A program made the position numbers and the translations under genes. A model generated the notes under the pieces. The model had not been told where the DNA came from. It made no database searches and worked only from the letters and a program-made list of their open reading frames with translations. A stretch of 64,000 nt of DNA from an uncultured Bacteroides sp. (GTDB taxonomy: Bacteria > Bacteroidota > Bacteroidia > Bacteroidales > Bacteroidaceae), in NCBI GenBank assembly GCA_902388495.1, contig CABMPP010000003.1, forward strand, positions 1-64,000, read 5' to 3'. Below, one piece after another: positions 18,688 through 26,565 of this stretch. The first letter of the stretch is position 1. Every line of letters starts with the position of its first letter.

Positions 18688-20043
18688 TTACTTATAAGTA
18701 AGGTAGAACTCTACAACTGCTTCAATTCCTTTACGGAAGATATCCAGCGGAATATTCTCGTTAGGGGAGTGGATTGCGTTGGATTCGAGTCCGAAGCCCA
18801 TCAATACTGTTTTGATGCCCAGCACCTGTTCGAAGGTGGATATGATGGGGATGCTTCCTCCGCGGCGCACAGCGAGCGGTTTCTTGCCGAATGCCTTCTC
18901 GAAACCTTGTTCCGCTGCCTGGTAGGCGGGCAGGCTGATGGGGCATACATAGCCTTGACCGCCATGCATCGGGGTTACTTTTACTTGTACGCTATCCGGG
19001 GCAATGCTCAGAATGTAGTCGGCAAATAGTTGGGATATCTTATGGTGGTCCTGATGCGGCACCAACCGGCAAGATACTTTGGCGTATGCTTTGGAAGGGA
19101 GTACCGTCTTGGAGCCTTCGCCCGTGTAGCCGCCCCATATACCGCATACGTCGAAAGAAGGACGGCAGCTGTTGCGTTCCAGTGTGCTGTAGCCTTTCTC
19201 GCCGAACAATGCCTTTACGTCAATTGCTTTCTTATATTTCTCCTCGTCAAAAGGAATGTGGGCTATCATATCGCGTTCGGCTTGAGGAACTTCTTCTACA
19301 TCGTCGTAGAAGCCGGGAACGGTGATGCGTCCGTCTGCATCTGTCACTTGGCTGATAATCTGGCAAAGTACGTTGATGGGATTGGCTACGGCACCTCCGA
19401 AGTGACCGGAATGGAGGTCGCGGTTGGGGCCGGTAACTTCTATTTCCCAGTATGCCAGGCCGCGGAGTCCCGTAGTCAACGAAGGCAGGTCGGCACCCAG
19501 CATGCTGGTGTCCGATACCAGGATGACATCTGCTTTCAGCAACTCTTTATGTTCCTCGCAGAAACTTTCCAGACTGGGAGAACCGATTTCTTCTTCGCCT
19601 TCGAAGATGAATTTCACGTTGGTTCTCAGCAGTTCGTTCTTTACAAGGTATTCAAAGGCTTTCACCTGGATGAAGGATTGCCCTTTGTCATCGTCTGCGC
19701 CGCGTGCCCAGATATGTCCGTCACGTATCTCCGGTTCAAAGGGGTCGCTCTTCCAGAGTTCCAGCGGTTCGGCCGGCATCACGTCGTAGTGGGCATACAC
19801 CAGTACCGTTTTGGCGGCGGGGTCTACTATCTTCTGTCCAAAGACAATCGGATTACCCTTCGAAGGCATTACCAATGCTTCGTCTGCACCTGCTTCGAGC
19901 AGTAGTTGCGCCCAGCGTTCGGCACATGCCAGCATGTCGTCATGATGTTCCGGTTTGGCACTGATACTTGGAATACGGATGAGGCTGAACAAGTCTTCCA
20001 GCATCTTGGGTTCGTTCTCGGCGATGTATTTTTTTATTTCCAT
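18688..20043 (-). CDS. M20 family dipeptidase (ArgE/DapE/CNDP-like)
   Basis: 451 residues, no signal peptide, cytoplasmic. Zinc-site motifs: 'VYAHYDVMP' (about 84-92), 'GADDDKGQ' (about 115-122) and the catalytic/ligand 'FEGEEEIGSPS' (about 147-157). A dimerisation domain (about 200-350) contains the 'RDLHSGHFGGAVANP' histidine loop. This is the dipeptidase branch of the family rather than ArgE or DapE proper. It sits between aroC (5 nt) and anmK (4 nt), so it is co-transcribed; a role in peptide turnover, perhaps of wall peptides given anmK, is inference. Confidence 0.88.
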   Translation of the reverse strand: MEIKKYIAENEPKMLEDLFSLIRIPSISAKPEHHDDMLACAERWAQLLLEAGADEALVMPSKGNPIVFGQKIVDPAAKTVLVYAHYDVMPAEPLELWKSDPFEPEIRDGHIWARGADDDKGQSFIQVKAFEYLVKNELLRTNVKFIFEGEEEIGSPSLESFCEEHKELLKADVILVSDTSMLGADLPSLTTGLRGLAYWEIEVTGPNRDLHSGHFGGAVANPINVLCQIISQVTDADGRITVPGFYDDVEEVPQAERDMIAHIPFDEEKYKKAIDVKALFGEKGYSTLERNSCRPSFDVCGIWGGYTGEGSKTVLPSKAYAKVSCRLVPHQDHHKISQLFADYILSIAPDSVQVKVTPMHGGQGYVCPISLPAYQAAEQGFEKAFGKKPLAVRRGGSIPIISTFEQVLGIKTVLMGFGLESNAIHSPNENIPLDIFRKGIEAVVEFYLTYK

Positions 20044-20048
20044 GGCAA

Positions 20049-21125
20049 TTATAACTGTGTCGTTCTGTCAATCAAATAATAATCGAGTAAAGTCATGGCT
20101 GCCATTGCTTCTACAATGGGCACGGCACGTGGCAGTACGCAGGGATCATGGCGGCCACGGGCTTTCAGGGTCGTATCTACGCCGTCGATGTTCACCGTAT
20201 GTTGTTCCATCAATACGGTCGCTACGGGCTTGAAGGCAACGCGGAAATAGATATCCTGTCCGTTGCTGATGCCACCCTGGATACCTCCCGAATGGTTCGT
20301 GCGGGTTTCGATGCTTCCATTATTGTTATAGAATACATCATTCTGTTCCGAACCTTTCTGCTTCAGTCCCTTGAAACCGTCTCCGTACTCAAATGCTTTG
20401 GCGGCATTGATACTGAGCATGGCGGCACCGAGTGCAGCATGCAATTTGCCGAATACCGGTTGCCCCAATCCGATAGGGCAGCCTTTGACGACACATGTCA
20501 CTACTCCTCCTATCGTGTCTCCTTCTCCTTTTATCTTGAAGATAAGTTCTTCCATTTCCTTGGCCTTTTCAGGGTCGGGACAACGTACCGGATTGGTTTC
20601 AATCAAGTCGAGGTCGTAAGCGGTATAATTCTCCTCCAGGCGGATAGGGCCTACCTGCGAAGTGTACGCTGTGATGTGTATGCCCAATTGCTTCAGTGCT
20701 AATTTAGCCAATGCACCGGCCACTACGCGCGAAATCGTTTCGCGGGCAGACGAGCGTCCGCCTCCCCGGTGATCGCGGATACCATATTTTACCTTATATG
20801 TATAGTCGGCATGCGAAGGACGGTAAATCTCCTTCAGATTATTATAATCGTCCGAATGTTGGTTCTCGTTCCATACGATGAATCCTATCGGGCATCCTGT
20901 GGATTTGCCTTCGAAGATACCGGAAAGGAATTCCACCTTGTCGCCTTCCTTTCGTGCGGTAGTGATGCGCGACTGTCCGGGACGGCGGCGGTCAAGTTCC
21001 TTTTGTACAAAATCCATATCGATGGTTATTCCTGCAGGGAATCCATCTATTACTCCTCCGATGCCTTTACCATGCGACTCTCCAAAACTGGTAAGGCGGA
21101 GAATATTTCCAAATGAATTGAACAT
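20049..21125 (-). CDS. aroC: Chorismate synthase
   Basis: 358 residues. Signatures '[20 protein letters not shown]' (about 12-31), '[13 protein letters not shown]' (about 118-130) and '[20 protein letters not shown]' (about 282-301) are those of AroC. It converts 5-enolpyruvylshikimate-3-phosphate to chorismate using reduced FMN. First gene of a four-gene operon with M20 dipeptidase, anmK and a Nudix gene; no other aromatic pathway gene is near. A weak -7-like element on the minus strand, TACCTTTA, lies at 21206-21199. Confidence 0.96.
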   Translation of the reverse strand: MFNSFGNILRLTSFGESHGKGIGGVIDGFPAGITIDMDFVQKELDRRRPGQSRITTARKEGDKVEFLSGIFEGKSTGCPIGFIVWNENQHSDDYNNLKEIYRPSHADYTYKVKYGIRDHRGGGRSSARETISRVVAGALAKLALKQLGIHITAYTSQVGPIRLEENYTAYDLDLIETNPVRCPDPEKAKEMEELIFKIKGEGDTIGGVVTCVVKGCPIGLGQPVFGKLHAALGAAMLSINAAKAFEYGDGFKGLKQKGSEQNDVFYNNNGSIETRTNHSGGIQGGISNGQDIYFRVAFKPVATVLMEQHTVNIDGVDTTLKARGRHDPCVLPRAVPIVEAMAAMTLLDYYLIDRTTQL

Positions 21126-21327
21126 ATCAAATGCTTTAAAGGTTTATATATTAGGCTAATGTGCCAATGCTTTTTCTACCAAAGAAGTTTTGGCTCTATA
21201 AAGGTAACAATTTATTTTCGTAAAACGTTTAAGAATATATGATAAAAAGTGGTTTTCTCGTTAAACTAACGTTTTGGTAGTAGCTTTCTACTCTGCGTAA
21301 TGCATATCTTTTGTGTGCGGGATGTAA

Positions 21328-21384
21328 AGAGAAAAGTTCTTCGATATTAAGAGAAAAAGTCTGGAGAATATAGAGAAAAGTTCT
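21328..21384. repeat. Three 22-bp tandem units, AGAGAAAAGTTCT-type
   Basis: Copies at 21328-21340, 21350-21362 and 21372-21384, spaced exactly 22 bp; the outer two are identical over 13 bp and the middle has two changes. Part of the 652-nt gene-poor stretch between aroC and the first paralogous lipoprotein gene. A minus-strand frame (21229-21495) crosses it but looks like a by-product of the repeats. Confidence 0.7.
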
Positions 21385-21403
21385 TTTATTTAGTAATAAT
21401 TCT

Positions 21404-21487
21404 CTGTTCGCGCCTTGCGAATACATATTCGCAGTGCTTGAACATGTATTCGCAAGGCTTGAATATATATTCGCAAGGCGTGAACAG
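21404..21487. repeat. 21-bp tandem repeats inside a 26-bp inverted repeat
   Basis: ATTCGC(A/A)(A/G)... units begin at 21427, 21448 and 21469 (period 21 bp; core ATTCGCAAGGCTTGAA). The outermost sequences, 21404-21429 and 21462-21487, are inverted copies of one another with two mismatches, so the whole can fold into one long hairpin. In the minus-strand frame this encodes a repeating 7-residue S-x-L/T-A-N-x-Y/C pattern. Nothing else is recognised in the surrounding intergenic DNA (21126-21777) apart from the promoter of the next gene. Confidence 0.7.
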
Positions 21488-21671
21488 ACTTTCATGCTTA
21501 AATAATCTGCTTTTCTATTGGGATTGTTCTTTCTGTATATAATAGTGGTATGAAAGAAAGGATATTTCGTATATGGTTAAATGCTTAATTAAAAATATTT
21601 TATGGGGGTTGATCTGTTCTGTAATAGACTAAGAATACTGAAAAAAAGAACATTCTTTTTTTAGAGAAGAC

Positions 21672-21703
21672 CTTGCTCAGTAGCTTTAAAAAGTGTTACT
21701 TTG
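21672..21703 (+). promoter_or_regulatory. Candidate promoter of first paralogous lipoprotein
   Basis: CTTG at 21672-21675, 20 nt, TTACTTTG at 21696-21703. Each element has one mismatch to consensus. The leader to the ATG at 21778 would be about 68 nt. Confidence 0.35.
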
Positions 21704-21777
21704 TACCCTTGATATAAAATGGGAAATTTATGGCTCTTTGGAAGAGCTTTTTATTAACTAAACAAATACTTTAAAGT

Positions 21778-22968
21778 ATGAAGAAAAATCTATTTTATTT
21801 GTTCGCATTGCTCTGTTCTGTGAGCTTGTTTACTGCTTGTAGTGATGATGATGACACTCCGAAGTTTCCGAAAGATGAAGTGAACGCAACTTACAAGTCA
21901 ACTGATGCCTCTAATCAGCTGCAGTTGTTGTATAGCGGTGAACCGATGTTGGGAAAAAGCGCTACTTTCAATACTACTGATGGGAAAACTGCTACTATCG
22001 TTTTGGAAGGCGTAGCTGTTTCTTTGACCAAGATGCCCGCTGCCTCATCGGCAGGTTCTGGTGTGATTCCGGGTGAAGCTACTACTACTTTGAATGTGAA
22101 TTTGGAGCCGGTGGGCGAAACTGGTTATACTTTTAAAGGAACGGACGAAACGAATGGACGTACCGTTGCATACGAAGGTGCAGTAGAAAAAGGAAAGCTG
22201 ACTCTTCAGTTGAATGTTACGATGCCTAATAATAACTTGATTGGTACTTGGAATCTCTATCCTTATGATTCTACTCCTACTAACACTGTGCACCCGCTTC
22301 GTTTGACATGGGAATCTTCTAAAAAATTCCAGTTGGATTTATTTGGCATGGGAATGATAACAGAAATGCATCCGGGCGAATTGATGACTTTTATGAGTGC
22401 AATTGGTTTGCTCAACGATGGAGATATGAATCTTCAGGAAGCTATCTCATCTTTATTAAAAGATGTAACCTTCAAGGCTGACGGAAATATCCAGGCTTCT
22501 TATTCTGAGGCTGCTAATCTCGGAAACCCAGTGTGGAAGAAATCTCCGCTGAATATTGCTCAATATTACGTAAAAGACGGTAAGATTTATCTATTGCTGA
22601 ATGTTGATGCGATTTTAGCAACCGTTGCTGGAAATAAATCAACCAGAATGGATATTACTACTATTCTTCCTCAATTAATGCAACTTCTTCCGATGGTTTA
22701 TAGTGGAATCCCATTGGGATATTCTATAAGTGAGAATGGTACATTGGGGGTATACATTGAGAAAGAATTAGGCATGCAGCTGATAAATATGTTCTTGCCG
22801 TTATTGCAAAACGAAGAAGTCCTTGCTGAGATAATGGAATCGGTGAACTCTAATCCTGCTTTTGCAGCATTTGCAGGTGTTACACAAGCTATCTTTGAGC
22901 AATTGCCAACAGTTGCAGCAGGTACTACTAAAATGGAATTAGGCTTGAACTTTGTTAAGCCGGAATAA
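21778..22968 (+). CDS. Bacteroidales lipoprotein, copy 1 of a tandem pair
   Basis: 396 residues. Signal peptide and lipobox with Cys21 followed by SDDDD, an acidic tail commonly seen on surface-exposed Bacteroides lipoproteins. The first third is a beta-rich domain ('NQLQLLYSGEPMLGKSATF', 'GKTATIVLEGV'); the middle has 'LIGTWNLYPYD', reminiscent of lipocalin-like 'GTW' starts; the last third is helical and repeats 'QLMQLLPMVYSGIPLGY'. It resembles uncharacterised Bacteroides lipoproteins of the DUF4925 kind, though I am not certain of that family. The next gene is a close paralogue of the same length. Function unknown. Confidence 0.75.
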   Translation: MKKNLFYLFALLCSVSLFTACSDDDDTPKFPKDEVNATYKSTDASNQLQLLYSGEPMLGKSATFNTTDGKTATIVLEGVAVSLTKMPAASSAGSGVIPGEATTTLNVNLEPVGETGYTFKGTDETNGRTVAYEGAVEKGKLTLQLNVTMPNNNLIGTWNLYPYDSTPTNTVHPLRLTWESSKKFQLDLFGMGMITEMHPGELMTFMSAIGLLNDGDMNLQEAISSLLKDVTFKADGNIQASYSEAANLGNPVWKKSPLNIAQYYVKDGKIYLLLNVDAILATVAGNKSTRMDITTILPQLMQLLPMVYSGIPLGYSISENGTLGVYIEKELGMQLINMFLPLLQNEEVLAEIMESVNSNPAFAAFAGVTQAIFEQLPTVAAGTTKMELGLNFVKPE

Positions 22969-22996
22969 ATATTCTATTCAAAATTAGATAAGACGG

Positions 22997-23075
22997 GGCT
23001 GCCTCGAAATGATCCATCTCTAAAGTTAGTCAAAAAGCTTTTAGAATTCGGCTCATTTTGAGGCAGTCTTGTTAT
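22997..23075 (+). terminator. Hairpin between the paired lipoprotein genes, probable terminator
   Basis: Arms 22997-23012 and 23053-23068 form a 16-bp stem (two G-U pairs) around a 40-nt loop that itself contains AAAGCTTT; a weak T-rich tail follows. It suggests the two paralogues are transcribed separately. Confidence 0.5.
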
Positions 23076-23183
23076 ATATTTACCTTTGTGTTTATACTTC
23101 TCTTATTTCAAATCCCTTTCTATAATATCTTTCTCATCTTAAATTTGTAACATAAATTTTGGGAGAAATCAAATTTTAGACCT

Positions 23184-23213
23184 TTTGCAGATAAAAATAA
23201 AGCTATTAATTTG
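23184..23213 (+). promoter_or_regulatory. Candidate promoter of second paralogous lipoprotein
   Basis: TTTG at 23184-23187, 18 nt, TTAATTTG at 23206-23213 (one mismatch to TAnnTTTG), 30 nt before the ATG. Confidence 0.45.
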
Positions 23214-23243
23214 CATGTTTTTTAATTTAAATATAAAACTTTT

Positions 23244-24434
23244 ATGAGAAAGAATTTATTTTATGTATTTGCATTGGTCTGTTCAATGAGTTTGTTCACT
23301 GCTTGTAGCGATGATGATGATTCTAAGTTTCCTAAAGATGAGGTAAATGCAACTTATACTTCGACTGATGCCTCTAATCAGTTACAGTTGTTGTATAGCG
23401 GTGAACCAATGTTGGGAAAAAGCGCTACTTTTAATACGACCGATGGGAAAACTGCTACTATTGTTCTGAAAGGAGTAGCTACTTCTTTGACTAAGATGAA
23501 TGCTGCTTCATCGGCAGGTTCCGGTGTAATTCCGGGTGAACCGTCTACTACTTTGGATGTCATTTTGAATCCGGTAGGAGGAACCGGTTATACTTTTAAG
23601 GGAAAAGATGAAAATACGAGTCGTACTATTGAATTCGAGGGCTCAGTAGAAGCTGGAAAGTTGGTTCTTCAGTTGAATGTGACTATAGCTAATGATTTGG
23701 TTGGCACTTGGGAACTCTATTCTTATGATCCTTATGGAGATGTATTCCCTATTCGTACGGTATGGGACTCAAATAAAAATTTCGAGTTGGACTTGCTCGG
23801 CATGGGCTTTCCTGTGGAGATGGAACCGGGTGGCTTGCTGGCAGTGATGAGTGTGATGGAATTAATTCCAGTCGCTGAAGATAAGAAGTTGGCTCTTCAA
23901 GGCGTCATGACAGCTTTATTGAAAAATGTAACTTTCAGAGCTGACGGAAACATTCAGGCTTCCTATTCCGAGGCAGCTAACCTTGCTAATCCCGTATGGA
24001 AGCAATCTCCGTTGAATCTTGTACAGTACAGTGTGAAGGATGGTAAGATTTATCTGTATTTGAATGTCGATGCTATCTTGGCTACCGTTGTTGGTAATCA
24101 ACCTTCAACCAAGGTGGATATTTCTACTATTCTTCCTCAGTTAATGGAACTTCTCCCGATGGTTTATAATGGAATCCCATTAGGATACTTTGTAAATGAA
24201 AATGGTAGATTGTCAGTATATCTTGAGAAAGATTTGGGCGTGCAATTGCTAACTATGCTCCTGCCATTGCTGAAGGACGAAGAACTCCTTGCCACTATTA
24301 TGGAGTCTGTAAATTCCAATCCTGATTTTGCTATGTTTGCTGGTGTTGTAGTGGGCATGCTTGAACAATTACCGGGTGTTGTAGCTGGTACAACGAACAT
24401 GGAATTGGGCTTGAACTTTCATTCTGCAGAATAA
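23244..24434 (+). CDS. Bacteroidales lipoprotein, copy 2 of a tandem pair
   Basis: 396 residues, with the same layout as the preceding gene: lipobox Cys21 plus SDDDD, the same 'NQLQLLYSGEPMLGKSATF' block, 'LVGTWELYSYD', and the C-terminal 'QLMELLPMVYNGIPLGY'. Identity is high in the first 110 residues and lower in the middle (residues about 150-230), where the two copies diverge most, as expected for duplicated surface proteins under diversifying selection (inference). Own promoter and own terminator. Function unknown. Confidence 0.75.
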   Translation: MRKNLFYVFALVCSMSLFTACSDDDDSKFPKDEVNATYTSTDASNQLQLLYSGEPMLGKSATFNTTDGKTATIVLKGVATSLTKMNAASSAGSGVIPGEPSTTLDVILNPVGGTGYTFKGKDENTSRTIEFEGSVEAGKLVLQLNVTIANDLVGTWELYSYDPYGDVFPIRTVWDSNKNFELDLLGMGFPVEMEPGGLLAVMSVMELIPVAEDKKLALQGVMTALLKNVTFRADGNIQASYSEAANLANPVWKQSPLNLVQYSVKDGKIYLYLNVDAILATVVGNQPSTKVDISTILPQLMELLPMVYNGIPLGYFVNENGRLSVYLEKDLGVQLLTMLLPLLKDEELLATIMESVNSNPDFAMFAGVVVGMLEQLPGVVAGTTNMELGLNFHSAE

Positions 24435-24455
24435 TATCTCGTTCTGATTATAGAA

Positions 24456-24500
24456 GCGAGGATGTAGCTTTTTGTAAACTGCATCCTCGTTTTTCTTTTT
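24456..24500 (+). terminator. Intrinsic terminator
   Basis: Stem 24457-24467 / 24479-24489 (11 bp, one G-U), loop of 11 nt, then TTTTTCTTTTT. Confidence 0.85.
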
Positions 24501-24530
24501 AAACACGCAGCTAAATACAAAACTATTTCC

Positions 24531-24538
24531 TATTTTTG
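24531..24538 (+). promoter_or_regulatory. -7 element of the desulfidase-family gene
   Basis: TATTTTTG fits TAnnTTTG and lies 22 nt before the ATG at 24561. No good -33 TTTG is seen. Confidence 0.5.
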
Positions 24539-24560
24539 CAGTTATTAATAGAATTATGCA

Positions 24561-25841
24561 ATGACAGAAACAGAACGACAACAGATTATTGCCTTGGTGA
24601 AATGCGAGGTAATACCTGCAATTGGCTGTACAGAGCCTATCGCGGTGGCACTGTGTGTGGCAAAAGCTGCAGAAGTATTAGCTAAGCGTCCGGAGAAGAT
24701 AACAGTGCTTCTGAGTGCCAATATCCTGAAAAATGCAATGGGAGTAGGTATTCCGGGAACGGGTATGATAGGACTGCCTATTGCTGTGGCATTGGGCGCA
24801 TTGATTGGAAAATCGGAATACCAATTAGAGGTGTTGAAAGACAGTAATCCCGCTGCGGTGGAAGAAGGCAAACGCTTCATTGATGAAAAACGCATTCAGA
24901 TATCGCTGAAAGATAATATTGAGGAGAAACTTTATATTGAAGTATGCTGTGAAGCCGGAGAGGATAAAGCTACTGCCGTCATAGCAGGCGGACATACTAC
25001 CTTTATATATATAGCACGCAATGAAGAGGTATTGCTGAACAAGCAAACAGCCACCTGCTCCGAGGAAAAAGAGAATACCTTGGAACTGAGTTTACGTAAG
25101 GTCTATGATTTTGCCTTGACTGCCCCATTAGATGAAATCCGCTTTATCCTTGAAACAGCACGCTTGAACAAGGCTGCTGCAGAGCGTTCTTTTGAAGGTA
25201 ACTACGGTCATGGTTTGGGCAAGATATTGCGCGGTAGCTATGAACATGAAATATTGGGTGACAGCATATTTTCCCATATCCTTTCTTACACTTCCGGTGC
25301 TTGTGATGCCCGTATGGCAGGCGCCATGATTCCGGTGATGAGTAACTCAGGCAGTGGCAACCAAGGTATTTCAGCTACTCTACCCGTCTTGGTTTATGCC
25401 CAAGAAAACGGAAAGTCGGAAGAAGAACTGATCCGTGCACTGATGATGAGCCATCTGACGGTGATTTACATTAAACAAAGCTTGGGACGATTGTCGGCTT
25501 TGTGTGGCTGCGTCGTTGCTGCCACCGGTTCCAGTTGCGGCATTACCTGGCTGATGGGAGGTACTTACGAACAGATAGCCTATGCCGTGCAAAATATGAT
25601 TGCCAACCTTACCGGCATGATTTGCGACGGTGCCAAACCCAGTTGCGCCTTGAAAGTAACCACCGGCGTCTCTACCGCAGTCCTTTCTGCCATCATGGCA
25701 ATGGAAAACCGTTGTGTCACTTCCGTAGAAGGAATCATTGACGAAGATGTGGACCAAAGCATCCGTAACCTGACCAAAATCGGTTCTAAAGGAATGAATG
25801 AAACGGATAAGCTGGTGCTGGAAATAATGACGAGCAAGTAG
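24561..25841 (+). CDS. UPF0597 / L-cysteine desulfidase family protein
   Basis: 426 residues, cytoplasmic. 'EVIPAIGCTEPIAVALCVAKAA' (about 13-34), 'GVGIPGTG' (about 60-67), 'VMSNSGSGNQGISATLPVL' (about 260-280) and the Cys cluster 'CGCVVAATGSSCGITWLMGGT' region (about 315-335) mark the CyuA/YhaM family, iron-sulfur enzymes related to L-serine dehydratase. CyuA releases sulfide, ammonia and pyruvate from L-cysteine. Homologues from different bacteria differ in substrate, so cysteine is likely but not proved. Single gene, with its own promoter element upstream and a strong convergent hairpin downstream. Confidence 0.85.
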   Translation: MTETERQQIIALVKCEVIPAIGCTEPIAVALCVAKAAEVLAKRPEKITVLLSANILKNAMGVGIPGTGMIGLPIAVALGALIGKSEYQLEVLKDSNPAAVEEGKRFIDEKRIQISLKDNIEEKLYIEVCCEAGEDKATAVIAGGHTTFIYIARNEEVLLNKQTATCSEEKENTLELSLRKVYDFALTAPLDEIRFILETARLNKAAAERSFEGNYGHGLGKILRGSYEHEILGDSIFSHILSYTSGACDARMAGAMIPVMSNSGSGNQGISATLPVLVYAQENGKSEEELIRALMMSHLTVIYIKQSLGRLSALCGCVVAATGSSCGITWLMGGTYEQIAYAVQNMIANLTGMICDGAKPSCALKVTTGVSTAVLSAIMAMENRCVTSVEGIIDEDVDQSIRNLTKIGSKGMNETDKLVLEIMTSK

Positions 25842-25856
25842 TGAATTAAAAATTAA

Positions 25857-25918
25857 GAATGAAAAACGAAGGGCTGCGCGGTTCAAGTGAACATTGCGCA
25901 GCCCTTCGTTTTTCATTC
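25857..25918. terminator. Bidirectional terminator between convergent genes
   Basis: A perfect 23-bp stem (25857-25879 / 25896-25918) with a 16-nt loop. The outer part reads GAATGAAAAACGAAG, giving T-runs on both strands, so it can end both the desulfidase-family gene and slyD. Confidence 0.85.
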
Positions 25919-25933
25919 TTTACTTTTCATTGT

Positions 25934-26506
25934 TTAGTGACAGCATCCGCCTCCACATTCGTGGTCGCCGCATCCGTCGCCGCAGTCATCGCAGCCACAG
26001 CTGCAACCGCCACCGCTCATCATGCGTGCTACTTCTGCCAGTTCCTCGTTGGTTGCCGGGCGGCTCTCTACGATTTCACCGGTGAAGTTCAGATCGCAGC
26101 CGGCCAAAGGATGGTTCATATCCATTACCACAACGTCTTCTTTCACTTCTACCACGCTTCCGTTGATGCGTTGACCTTCCGAGGTCATCAAGGGGATAAC
26201 AGCACCTTCTACAACGCGCTCGCTGTCGAACTCTCCTTCTATGATGAAGATATCTTTGGGGAGGTCGATAACATGATCGTCGTCATATTCACCGTAAGCC
26301 TCTGCTGCAGAGATGGTGAAGTCGAACTTATCGCCCTGATTCAGATCCTTCACTTCGTTTTCAAAAGCTTCCAGAGTCATTCCCAATCCGGAGATGAATT
26401 GGAAAGGATGTTCAGCGGGTGCTTCTTCTTCGAAATCTTTTTCCCCGTTTTCTATTGAGTACAGCTTATATGCTACGGTGATGTACTTGTTTTCTACTGT
26501 TTCCAT
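25934..26506 (-). CDS. slyD: FKBP-type peptidyl-prolyl isomerase, SlyD-like, with Cys/His-rich tail
   Basis: 190 residues, cytoplasmic. The FKBP domain is split by an insert-in-flap domain in the SlyD manner ('FQFISGLGMTLEAFENEV', then 'AAEAYGEYDDDHVIDLPKD', then 'VVVMDMNHPLAGCDLNFTGEI'). The last 25 residues contain ten cysteines and two histidines (CSCGCDDCGDGCGDHEC, then GGGCCH), a metal-binding tail like the nickel-handling C-terminus of E. coli SlyD but cysteine- rather than histidine-rich. The family catalyses proline isomerisation and acts as a chaperone. TATCTTTG at 26561-26554 on the minus strand gives it its own -7 element. Confidence 0.9.
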   Translation of the reverse strand: METVENKYITVAYKLYSIENGEKDFEEEAPAEHPFQFISGLGMTLEAFENEVKDLNQGDKFDFTISAAEAYGEYDDDHVIDLPKDIFIIEGEFDSERVVEGAVIPLMTSEGQRINGSVVEVKEDVVVMDMNHPLAGCDLNFTGEIVESRPATNEELAEVARMMSGGGCSCGCDDCGDGCGDHECGGGCCH

Positions 26507-26536
26507 TAAATCTTATTTTATTAATAAATTGGTTTC

Positions 26537-26561
26537 CTCACTTTCGTGAGCGGCAAAGATA
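26537..26561 (-). promoter_or_regulatory. slyD -7 element and small hairpin
   Basis: On the minus strand TATCTTTG (26561-26554) matches TAnnTTTG. Downstream a CTCAC-GAAA-GTGAG stem with a GNRA loop (26537-26550) falls in the slyD leader. It may also help end transcription from the PL8 gene. Confidence 0.5.
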
Positions 26562-26565
26562 CGAA

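Noticed and set aside
21404..21487. CRISPR array
   Set aside because: Units are 21 bp and contiguous, with no unique spacers, and no cas gene is present.
21229..21495. 88-residue minus-strand frame with a repeating S-L-A-N pattern
   Set aside because: The pattern is fully explained by the 21-bp DNA repeats and the rest of the frame by the 22-bp repeats; no start signal or homologue is recognised. Reported as repeats instead.
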